From assembly GCA_021820675.1 (NCBI GenBank), contig JAKADI010000152.1, forward strand, positions 1 to 5,657: a stretch of 5,657 nt of DNA, in the 5' to 3' direction. Below the pieces are notes generated by a model. It was not told the DNA's origin and ran no database searches. It saw nothing but the letters and a program-made list of their open reading frames with translations. Source of the DNA: Bacillota bacterium. GTDB lineage: Bacteria > Bacillota > Sulfobacillia > Sulfobacillales > Sulfobacillaceae. A program made the translations under genes and the position numbers. Below, piece by piece: positions 1-5,657 of the stretch. Positions within the stretch are counted from its first letter, which is position 1. Each line of letters opens with the position of its first letter.

Positions 1-18
1 TACAGAGAGGAGTTACCC

Positions 19-470
19 ATGTCACCCCAATTAGACGACATTGCCTTTCGCGCGAAAGCACAACCCGCCGCGCGGTTTACCGCGCTGGCGCATCACCTGG
101 CGGCAGAATTGCTGGAGGACACGTGGCAGAGCCTGAATCACCGCGGGGCCCCGGGACTCTCCGGGGAAACGATGGAGACGTACGGGCGCCAACGACGCCG
201 CCGCATCGCGGCGTTGGTCTCCCGACTGAAAGACCACGCCTACCGGGTCCCCCCGGTCCGGCGCGTGTACATTCCCAAACCGGACAGCCGACGAAGAGAC
301 GGCCCCTCGGCTTACTGGAGGTGGAGGACCGCCTGTTACAAGCGGCGGTCCTCCACCTGCTGACGGTGATTTATGAGGCGGACTTCTCGGACGACTCCTA
401 TGGATTCCGTCCGGGACGGAGCGCTCATGATGCACTGGCCGCAGTGGAAGACGCCGTGACGACGCGCTAA
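19..470 (+). pseudogene. ltrA: Group II intron reverse transcriptase/maturase, N-terminal remnant (frameshifted and truncated)
   Basis: An intact protein of this family copies and splices its host intron. Here only the N-terminal part remains. The first segment (from ATG 19, in frame to about 288) carries family features: an early LDDIAFRAK stretch, RFTALAHHL, the [12 protein letters not shown] segment and [13 protein letters not shown]. Homology then continues in another frame, from about 289, as [19 protein letters not shown], then [19 protein letters not shown], ending in TTR and a TAA at 468-470. Restoring one C in the run at 288-290 would rejoin the frames as [13 protein letters not shown], so a single-base deletion is the simplest explanation. 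The rest of the RT domain, including the catalytic YADD box, the maturase domain and any endonuclease domain, is absent; codons after the stop do not resemble the family. A good ribosome binding site (AGGAG, 8-12) precedes the ATG. The 5' half of the intron RNA would lie left of the window. It converges on the metabolic genes. Family identity is secure, and function is almost certainly lost. Confidence 0.9.
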
Positions 471-542
471 CGCGTATGGGGCCTCTCCCTCTCCCTACCA
501 ATAGGTCGTGGCCTCATCGGCTATTGAGTCCTCTTAATGGCG

Positions 543-1565
543 TTATCCGGTGGTAAACGCACTGAGAACGTGCCCCTCAATCCCCGTCACTGTTGTGGCT
601 TGTAAAAGTGCGTTCCAGACCGCTTCTTCGGTCGCTTCGACGACAGCGTCGAAAATCCGATTCATGGGAGCCGTCGAACCACCGGTCCGTCCTGTGAGCA
701 TGCCACCCTCTCCCGCGAGGCGCGCATAGGCGGTTGGCGATGCCGTGCTAAACGCGAGGAAAAGCTCACCGCTGGTGTCGTTGCCAACCGATCCGGTCCG
801 ACTCAATCCTAACCCAATCCGTCTGGCCAGGCGTTTTAATTCATGGGGCCACAGCGGTGCATCAGTGGCCACAATCCCAATGCACGACCCATCGCGAGGC
901 ACATCTCGGGGCGGATATATCGCACGCAGGCCTTCAATGAGTCGTAATTGGTAGGGTCGGCCAAAATTGGTGTTGACCAAAACCCCCACAGCGTAGACAC
1001 CCTGTTCTAATTCAACACGGCGCGAGGCAGTGCCAATTCCTCCCTTATAGCCGAACAGATGCATCCCAGTGCCCGCACCTACTGCGCCTTCCGCAACCGG
1101 GCCGCCAACGGCTTGGGCAAAAGCTTCCCGATATACATCATTTGGAATAGCCTTACGATAATCATTTAAAAAGCTGTCGTCACATTCTCCCACCACGGGA
1201 AGCGGAAGGGCATCGGTTGGTCGGTAGGCTGGATGCGAAAAGAAATCCTGCATAATCGCTTCATAGCCTTTACCGACGCTACGTGTGTTTGACAACACGA
1301 TGGGCGTAGCTAAAACCCCCCATTCCGCAATAGTGGCTTGGCCTGTCAGTTCTCCAAATCCATTGAGAACATCACTGGCCGCCGGAATGGGCCAATGATA
1401 CACGTCTTCACTGGGAATTACGACAGTCACTCCGGTTCGTTGCACAAAAGGGGTGTCCGTAACCCACTCGCGATGTCCCACACGAACATGAGGCACATCG
1501 GTAATGGCGTTATGACGGCCGGGCATTAGCTGCCCGACAATGATACCTAGGTCACGCAAGCGCAC
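543..1565 (-). CDS. P1 family (DmpA/BapA-type) self-processing aminopeptidase
   Basis: N-terminal nucleophile aminopeptidase of the DmpA/BapA family, known to remove N-terminal D-, L- or beta-amino acids from short peptides after cleaving itself into alpha and beta chains. Counting from the GTG at 1565 (340 aa, near the 375 aa of DmpA): the family opening RLRDLGI is followed by PGRHNAITDVPHVRVGH; PVVGECDDSFLND lies near 123-135; GAVGAGTGM near 160-168; VGVLVNTNFG near 193-202 (N200 matches the active-site Asn). In DGSCIGIVATDAPL the G226-S227 bond is the expected self-cleavage site and S227 the nucleophile. GNDTSGELFLAFST supplies the later conserved Ser (S265). Predicted chains are residues 1-226 and 227-340. 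The reading frame extends upstream to a GTG at 1610, but the AAGGAGG at 1574-1580 lies inside that extension and points to 1565, where the protein also begins as its relatives do. No signal peptide is seen, so it is probably cytoplasmic. It sits 49 bp after the solute-binding gene, probably co-transcribed. Family is certain; substrate is unknown. Confidence 0.93.
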   Translation of the reverse strand: MRLRDLGIIVGQLMPGRHNAITDVPHVRVGHREWVTDTPFVQRTGVTVVIPSEDVYHWPIPAASDVLNGFGELTGQATIAEWGVLATPIVLSNTRSVGKGYEAIMQDFFSHPAYRPTDALPLPVVGECDDSFLNDYRKAIPNDVYREAFAQAVGGPVAEGAVGAGTGMHLFGYKGGIGTASRRVELEQGVYAVGVLVNTNFGRPYQLRLIEGLRAIYPPRDVPRDGSCIGIVATDAPLWPHELKRLARRIGLGLSRTGSVGNDTSGELFLAFSTASPTAYARLAGEGGMLTGRTGGSTAPMNRIFDAVVEATEEAVWNALLQATTVTGIEGHVLSAFTTG

Positions 1566-1573
1566 GTAGATTT

Positions 1574-1580
1574 CCTCCTT
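1574..1580 (-). promoter_or_regulatory. Ribosome binding site that sets the P1 aminopeptidase start
   Basis: Read on the minus strand, AAGGAGG is followed by an 8-base spacer and GTG at 1565. It is a near-perfect anti-SD match. The alternative GTG at 1610 lies only four bases past the stop of the upstream gene and has no comparable site, since the sequence before it is the coding end of that gene. Confidence 0.85.
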
Positions 1581-1614
1581 GCTTAGTATTTGGGGAATCG
1601 TGATCCGCACGTTG

Positions 1615-3327
1615 TTACTTGACAGTCCACTCGTTAGGCGTATATAAGTCTTCGATTGGATTAAACGTAGACGTCACGCCTTTTAATGTTGTTGCTGTTT
1701 CGTTCAGCGATGCAATCCACGGAAACCAAAAATAAGGGACATTCTTGACGGCAAAAGCTTCATAGGCAAACAGCGCCTGGCGGGTTTGCGCACTGGTACC
1801 GGGAGCATAGGAACGCTGAATCAACTGATTCATCACCGGATTACTATAGCCTCCGGCATTTGCCGCAGAATCCGTAGCAAACAACTCGCCCCCGGTTGGA
1901 TAAAAGTCTGGCTGATAGGTCCAGCCTGCCCCCCAATATGCCGCATCCCACTTGTTGGGATTTCCGTGATCGGTAGCGACAAGGTTGTCGAAAGGTTCTG
2001 CAACCAACGAAATGCGCACCCCTTCATTGGCCCAATCCCGTTGGACCAATTGTACGGTGTTGGTGATAGCCTGGCTACCCGACGCATATATAAGCGGGAA
2101 AGCGAGTTTCACCCCGTGCCGTGTCATTACGCCATCAACCAGGTGCCATCCATGACTTTCCAAAAGTTTCATTCCTGCCGCCGGATCATAAGGATAGGGC
2201 GGTTGGCTAATCGCAGGGTCATAGTATGGTGTCGGGGGTTTCGAGGGAACCGGTCCATCTTCCACCACCCCTTGGCCGTGGTAAATGCCATTAATGATCG
2301 CTCGCTGGTTAATACCCATTTCTAACGCAGCCCGTACATATTGTTGACTAAATACCGGGCCCAGTCCATTTGCTGCTGTAGGATTTTCATCCAACCGCAT
2401 CATGTTAAATCCCCATAAAAATCCGGGCCAGAAATGGTCCCTAGTCAGTTCTCCACGTGACGCCCACATGGATGGAGGAAGATATCCCACTTGCACAGTT
2501 CCCTCTTTGAGCGCAGCAAACTCACTCGCCGAAGACGTTTCATATTGAAAAATGAGCCGCTTAATCGCTGAGCGATGTCCGTCATAGTGGGCATTCGGCA
2601 CCAACGTCCAAGATTGATTGGGCGCGAACGCGGAAAATCGATAAGGTCCGTCCACCACCCCGTATGCCTTTGCCGTTGGATCATTAGCGATGCTTTTTAT
2701 CCACGACAGTTCCTCTGTCATGTTATTGGGATACCGATTCCACTGCGACTCTGGCACCGGATTCAACTGAGCCAAGCCGTTATGGATGAACCACGACTGA
2801 TTAGCCGGATGGGCCAAAGTCACAATCACCGTGTGGGAATTTGGCGACCATACTCGCATCCAGTCCGATGGAACCCCACCGCCACCCGCCCCTCCGTATG
2901 TCCAGGGAAGTGTTCCATTACCACTGGCCGCTTTCATAATATCCCACGTGAACACAACGTCCTGGCCCGTCACGGACCGGCCGTTGGACCAATGCCATTG
3001 TGGGTTTAAATGAATCACATAGCGGGTTCCGGACGCATTGCTCTGAATTGATTGGGCCAAGGACTTTGGATAGTCCACTTGGTCTTGCTTGTTGATATAG
3101 ATTAGTGGCATATACATCAAGTAGTACATCTGGGTATTGACGTCGGTATAACCCGAAGACGCCAACACCGGGAAAAACCAATTGGGCGACGTTTGCACAG
3201 GCAACGCCATTACGACCGACGGAGACGCGCCTTGTCCCAAGGAGACTTTTGACGCTCCACAACCAGCAGCTAGGGGTGCAATAAGAAGACTTGCCAATAC
3301 CGGTGTCACGTAACGTTTCGACAACAT
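1615..3327 (-). CDS. ABC transporter substrate-binding lipoprotein, family 5 (peptide/nickel/opine type)
   Basis: Extracellular solute-binding protein of the DppA/OppA class (SBP_bac_5), which captures short peptides or similar solutes and hands them to an ABC permease. The 570-aa length is usual for the family. The N-terminus has a basic start (K4, R5), a hydrophobic stretch (about 8-18) and the lipobox LAAGC, with C23 as the expected lipidated residue. The mature part carries the family's early signature around 88-130 (KSLAQSIQ, then RYVIHLNPQWHWSNGRSVTGQDVVFTWD), a DGPYRFSAF segment near 226-234, QQYVRAALEMGINQRAIINGIYHGQG near 328-353, and the late DPAAGMKLLESHGW motif near 381-394. The C-terminus has PYFWFPW and NEWTVK. 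AGGAGG at 3335-3340, seven bases before the ATG, supports the start. No permease or ATPase genes are in the window. It probably shares a transcript with the aminopeptidase downstream, suggesting a peptide-like ligand; the ligand itself cannot be read from sequence. Confidence 0.93.
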   Translation of the reverse strand: MLSKRYVTPVLASLLIAPLAAGCGASKVSLGQGASPSVVMALPVQTSPNWFFPVLASSGYTDVNTQMYYLMYMPLIYINKQDQVDYPKSLAQSIQSNASGTRYVIHLNPQWHWSNGRSVTGQDVVFTWDIMKAASGNGTLPWTYGGAGGGGVPSDWMRVWSPNSHTVIVTLAHPANQSWFIHNGLAQLNPVPESQWNRYPNNMTEELSWIKSIANDPTAKAYGVVDGPYRFSAFAPNQSWTLVPNAHYDGHRSAIKRLIFQYETSSASEFAALKEGTVQVGYLPPSMWASRGELTRDHFWPGFLWGFNMMRLDENPTAANGLGPVFSQQYVRAALEMGINQRAIINGIYHGQGVVEDGPVPSKPPTPYYDPAISQPPYPYDPAAGMKLLESHGWHLVDGVMTRHGVKLAFPLIYASGSQAITNTVQLVQRDWANEGVRISLVAEPFDNLVATDHGNPNKWDAAYWGAGWTYQPDFYPTGGELFATDSAANAGGYSNPVMNQLIQRSYAPGTSAQTRQALFAYEAFAVKNVPYFWFPWIASLNETATTLKGVTSTFNPIEDLYTPNEWTVK

Positions 3328-3332
3328 CTTTT

Positions 3333-3341
3333 CTCCTCCTC
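3333..3341 (-). promoter_or_regulatory. Ribosome binding site of the solute-binding lipoprotein
   Basis: The minus strand reads GAGGAGGAG just before the ATG at 3327, with seven bases between AGGAGG and the start codon. It is a strong site that confirms this start. Confidence 0.8.
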
Positions 3342-3473
3342 TTTTAAGAGCTTCATATAGAAGTTGGGGATACGATTACATTCATTCATTGCGGGCCGTC
3401 CCGGGCACTCGCCGAGTGGGCCGATGTAAGAGAGGGCTCTCCGTAGGACCTACCGACTCCGTCACGCAAGAGA

Positions 3474-3540
3474 TCAAACGCATCCGGTACCACGTAAGCC
3501 GTAGGGGCAATCGGGCTTGTTGTACGAGCCGGACGTTTGA
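3474..3540 (-). repeat. Long interrupted inverted repeat with nested hairpin
   Basis: On the minus strand, TCAAACG-TCCGG (3540-3529) is complementary to CCGGA-TG-CGTTTGA (3486-3474), giving 7 plus 5 base pairs with a two-base bulge. Inside, AAGCC (3518-3514) pairs with GGCTT (3500-3496) around a 13-base loop, and GTAC (3525-3522) can pair with GTAC (3490-3487) if the outer stem gives up one pair. The nesting suggests a folded RNA, but the same symmetry would serve on either strand or as a DNA structure. There is no T-run after it, so it is not a standard terminator. Confidence 0.6.
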
Positions 3541-3600
3541 GACCCTACCTATCTCACAATGAAACGGGAGAGGTCTCTGGTATTCCCCCCTCAGAGCCCC

Positions 3601-4902
3601 TTAGCCTCCCCGCAATCTTTGGACCCGTTGAAGACTCGCCCGCAGTCCATCAAGTAGTTCGTCAATTTCGGTTGACGTGATAGTTAATGGTGGCGCAATT
3701 AAGACGTGGTCACCCTCTACACCCCTGGCAGCGCCACTGCCGGGATAAATGATCAGTCCGTGATGAAAGGCATCATCTCCCAAACTCTTCGCCACCTCCC
3801 CGGGCTGACCATCCACCGAACGCAACACGAGCCCTTGCATCAACCCACGGCCACGAACCTGCGTCACCAGAGCAAAGTCCTTAACCAAAGCTGCCAATTG
3901 CTGCGCCAGGTAGGCGCCCTGTCGGCGTGCATTCCGGACCAGATTCTCTCGTTCCATAATGGTCATCACCGCCGCCCCGGCTGCCGCGCTCACGGGGTTT
4001 CCACCGTAGGTCAATCCGTGGATGAACGTACCCGAACCGACTCGGATCGTGTCCCATACCTGTTGATGCGCGACCACCGCCCCGAGGGGACTGTAGCCGC
4101 TAGCCAGTCCTTTGGCGAGCGCGATCAGATCGGGCTCTAGTCCTTCCTGGGTATGGGCCCACCACTCCCCGGTACGCCCCATGCCGGTCATGACTTCGTC
4201 CACAATCACGAGGATCCTATGCCGACGACAGAGTGCTTGCACATCTCGAAAATAACCTGGGTGCGCAATAAATCCAGACAACGCCGATCCGCCGACCACT
4301 TCGATAACCAACGCGGCAATCGTGTCGGGGTCTTCCTGTTGCATGCGAGATTCTAGGGTTGTTAGGCAGTAACAGTCCTCCCCATTGGGGTGATGGGGTA
4401 CAGGTCCCAGAAAGTGAGGGAAGGCAGAGTCGGCTAACAACGGCGCATACGGTCGACGACGACTGAGATGCCCCGAAGCCGCCAGTGCCCCCAAAGTATT
4501 GCCATGGTAGCTGGCCCATCGCGCCATGATCTTAGTTCGCCGAGGCTCTCCGCGTTCCAGGTGATATTGTCGGGCCAACTTGATGGCCGACTCGATGGCT
4601 TCCGAGCCTCCAGACACGAAATACGTGTAATAAGGTACCGGGGCCAACCGAGCAGCGATCAACGCGCCCAGTTGCTCTTGCACGTCCGAGGTAAATCGCA
4701 TCGTATGCGCAAAGGCTACCCGACCGGCCTGTGCCGCCATCGCGTCCACCACCTCGCGACGACCGTGTCCAATATTCACCACCAATGCGCCCGAACTCCC
4801 ATCAAGATAGCGCTGCCCTGTGCTGTCCCACAAGTAGATGCCCGACCCGTGAGAAATCGTGGGATAGTCCTGCCTGGGCGACCGATAAAATACTTGGGTC
4901 AT
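3601..4902 (-). CDS. Class III PLP-dependent aminotransferase
   Basis: Fold-type I, PLP-dependent aminotransferase of the omega-amino-acid/acetylornithine group, moving an amino group from an amine or amino acid to an oxo acid in the cytoplasm. The 433-aa length is typical. Visible motifs: GIYLWDSTGQRYLDG near 21-35; GHGRREVVDAM near 45-55; the cofactor-phosphate loop SGGSEA (97-102) followed by ESAIKLAR; YHG (132-134), which stacks on PLP; E201 in the strand before the central glycine-rich turn; VDEVMTGMGRTG with D235, which pairs with the pyridine nitrogen; ALAKGLASGYSPLGA with K264 as the Schiff-base lysine; and LTYGGNPVSAAAG with T298. All key residues are present, so it should be active. 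The ATG overlaps the CoA-transferase stop by four bases (ATGA, 4899-4902), and GAAAGGAG at 4910-4917 is its ribosome binding site, so the two are probably translated together. That pairing suggests the oxo-acid product is the acid activated with CoA. The amino donor cannot be fixed from sequence; a beta- or omega-amino acid is plausible. Confidence 0.93.
   Translation of the reverse strand: MTQVFYRSPRQDYPTISHGSGIYLWDSTGQRYLDGSSGALVVNIGHGRREVVDAMAAQAGRVAFAHTMRFTSDVQEQLGALIAARLAPVPYYTYFVSGGSEAIESAIKLARQYHLERGEPRRTKIMARWASYHGNTLGALAASGHLSRRRPYAPLLADSAFPHFLGPVPHHPNGEDCYCLTTLESRMQQEDPDTIAALVIEVVGGSALSGFIAHPGYFRDVQALCRRHRILVIVDEVMTGMGRTGEWWAHTQEGLEPDLIALAKGLASGYSPLGAVVAHQQVWDTIRVGSGTFIHGLTYGGNPVSAAAGAAVMTIMERENLVRNARRQGAYLAQQLAALVKDFALVTQVRGRGLMQGLVLRSVDGQPGEVAKSLGDDAFHHGLIIYPGSGAARGVEGDHVLIAPPLTITSTEIDELLDGLRASLQRVQRLRGG
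4899..4902 (-). other. ATGA stop/start overlap coupling CoA-transferase and aminotransferase
   Basis: The minus strand reads ATGA, where ATG opens the aminotransferase and TGA closes the CoA-transferase subunit. The aminotransferase ribosome binding site (4910-4917) lies within the last codons of the upstream gene. This arrangement is typical of translational coupling within one operon. Confidence 0.9.
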
Positions 4903-5645
4903 GCTGAGTCTCCTTTCGGTAGAGTGGCGCGGAGCGCCGCCAGTGTGGCCGCCTCCTCTGCGCGAGGGGGTAACAAAACAGGCACCGGGTCAACGAGCCG
5001 GGGAATACGCCAGCCACTCCGATCCAGCACTTCTTCATAGGTATGGTCTGGCAGCAAGGCTAGGAGGCCCATGTGGCCCTGTTCATCGAAGCCAAAGAGC
5101 CCCAAACTGCTCACGACGCGCCATGGTCCCCGCCCGTCAGGGCGCCGGCGGCCTGAGGGATGACCGGGAGAGGTGATAAAGTCAATGTGGGCGGGAAACC
5201 GATCCCGGCTATGCTCCATCACGATGATGGTGCGACGCGCACTGGTGGCGATTTCGGGGGCACCTCCAGCACCCGCGAGCCGCACCTTGGGATGGCGGTA
5301 TTCGCCAATCACGGTGGAATTCAAATTGCCCGAGGCATCAATTTGCGCCGCACCTAAAAACCCCACGTCAATCCATCCTGTGAGCAAATAATGGCTAAAA
5401 AGCTCGCCCATGGGCAGCACCGCCAAGGTGGCATCCACCAAAGTGCCGTCGCCAATCGAGAGCGGCAACCGCTCCGGCCGGGCGTCAATGACGCCCGATT
5501 CGTACACCAGCACCAAGCCAGGGGCATCGAGACGTTTGGCGAGATTGGCGGCAATGTTGGGCACACCGACGCCGACCAGCACGCGCTCCCCATTTCTTAA
5601 GAGGCGCGCTGCGGCGATAATCATCCCATCACGATTGGATGGCAT
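4899..5645 (-). CDS. Family I CoA-transferase, beta subunit (GctB/IpdB-like)
   Basis: Beta subunit of a two-subunit CoA-transferase, which moves CoA from a donor thioester to a carboxylic acid through a glutamyl-CoA intermediate. The protein is 248 aa. It shows a glycine-rich oxyanion segment VGVGVPN (24-30), the catalytic-glutamate motif VYESGVID (E49), GFLGAAQIDASGNLNST (95-111), GAGGAPEIA (125-133), FITSPGH (156-162), WRVVSSLGLFGFDEQGHMGLL (175-195) and EEVLDRSGW (204-212). The ESG context and the late ITSPG/VFGFD-type segments resemble glutaconate CoA-transferase B and IpdB more than the SENG-type acetoacetate enzymes. GGAG at 5654-5657, eight bases before the ATG, supports the start. The alpha subunit is normally encoded next door and should lie just beyond the right edge. 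It shares ATGA with the aminotransferase. The substrate acid is not determinable from sequence; a short oxo or dicarboxylic acid is plausible. Confidence 0.9.
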   Translation of the reverse strand: MPSNRDGMIIAAARLLRNGERVLVGVGVPNIAANLAKRLDAPGLVLVYESGVIDARPERLPLSIGDGTLVDATLAVLPMGELFSHYLLTGWIDVGFLGAAQIDASGNLNSTVIGEYRHPKVRLAGAGGAPEIATSARRTIIVMEHSRDRFPAHIDFITSPGHPSGRRRPDGRGPWRVVSSLGLFGFDEQGHMGLLALLPDHTYEEVLDRSGWRIPRLVDPVPVLLPPRAEEAATLAALRATLPKGDSA

Positions 5646-5657
5646 GGTCGAGACTCC

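Larger units (their letters stand above)
3328..3600. other. Gene-free, hairpin-rich intergenic region
   Basis: This 273-bp stretch lies between the aminotransferase stop and the solute-binding protein start. I see no convincing coding sequence in it. It contains an interrupted 12-bp inverted repeat (3474-3540), a small hairpin just upstream of that repeat on the minus strand (TGAGA/TCTCA, 3538-3556), short hairpins at 3406-3418, 3430-3441 and 3443-3453, and three tandem CATT units at 3379-3390. The final ~30 bases before the start codon are AT- and purine-rich and hold the ribosome binding site. No clear -35/-10 pair was found on the minus strand; TATATG near 3352-3357 resembles a -10 box but lacks a matching -35. 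It could be a 5' leader with regulatory structure, a small RNA, or the remains of a mobile element. I do not recognise any known riboswitch family. Confidence 0.6.

Noticed and set aside
31..501. 156-codon open frame on the minus strand opposite the RT remnant
   Set aside because: It is a low-complexity Pro/Arg/Ser-rich translation with no family resemblance, lying opposite clear RT homology. It is an antisense shadow.
499..526. Inverted repeat CAATAG/CTATTG between the convergent RT remnant and the aminopeptidase
   Set aside because: It has only six AT-rich pairs across a 16-base loop and no T-run follows on either strand, so chance is likely and a bidirectional terminator is not supported.
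471..542. Search for group II intron domain V and the intron 3' end after the RT remnant
   Set aside because: No domain V-like hairpin with the AGC or CGC triad and GNRA-type tetraloop is visible. The intron tail seems to be missing.
1786..2325. 179-codon plus-strand open frame inside the solute-binding gene
   Set aside because: It lies opposite a strongly supported gene and has no recognisable motif and no ribosome binding site that I can see.
3351..3390. TATATG (about 3352-3357) as a -10 promoter box for the solute-binding gene
   Set aside because: No TTGACA-like hexamer lies 16-18 bases upstream on the minus strand, so a promoter call is not justified.
3572..3598. Possible terminator after the aminotransferase: GGCTCTG (3598-3592) against CAGAG-A-CC (3579-3572) on the minus strand
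   Set aside because: The stem is short with a bulge, the loop is 12 bases and the downstream sequence is TCTCCCGTTTC rather than a T-run. It is too weak to call as a terminator.
4468..5040. 190-codon plus-strand open frame across the aminotransferase/CoA-transferase junction
   Set aside because: It lies antisense to two well-supported genes, and its sequence matches no family I know.

Overview
The window looks like chromosomal DNA of a Gram-positive-type bacterium. Every intact gene is preceded by a strong purine-rich ribosome binding site (AGGAGG or close to it), one start is GTG, and the solute-binding protein is a lipoprotein. GC content is moderate to fairly high and uneven. A Bacillota lineage such as Sulfobacillus or a relative would fit, but this is inference from style, not identification.

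Layout from left to right. (1) Positions 19-470, plus strand: a broken group II intron reverse transcriptase (LtrA type). It holds only the N-terminal part, carries a one-base frameshift near 288, and loses homology just after 470. (2) Positions 543-5645, minus strand: four metabolic genes all read leftwards. In transcription order they are a GctB/IpdB-like CoA-transferase subunit (5645-4899), a class III PLP aminotransferase (4902-3601, overlapping the first gene by ATGA), a 273-bp gene-free gap rich in inverted repeats (3328-3600), a family 5 (peptide/nickel type) solute-binding lipoprotein (3327-1615), and a P1-family (DmpA/BapA) self-cleaving aminopeptidase (best start 1565, end 543). The partner CoA-transferase subunit is expected just beyond the right edge.

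How the genes may work together (inference): the lipoprotein captures a peptide-like solute, the P1 aminopeptidase releases its N-terminal residue, the aminotransferase turns the amino acid into an oxo acid, and the CoA-transferase activates the acid for beta-oxidation-type breakdown. P1 enzymes include true beta-aminopeptidases, class III aminotransferases include beta-amino-acid transaminases, and family I CoA-transferases include enzymes acting on 3-oxo acids. The set is therefore a plausible but unproven route for beta-peptides or beta-amino acids. No permease or ATPase genes are in the window. The most unexplained DNA is the structured gap at 3328-3600.
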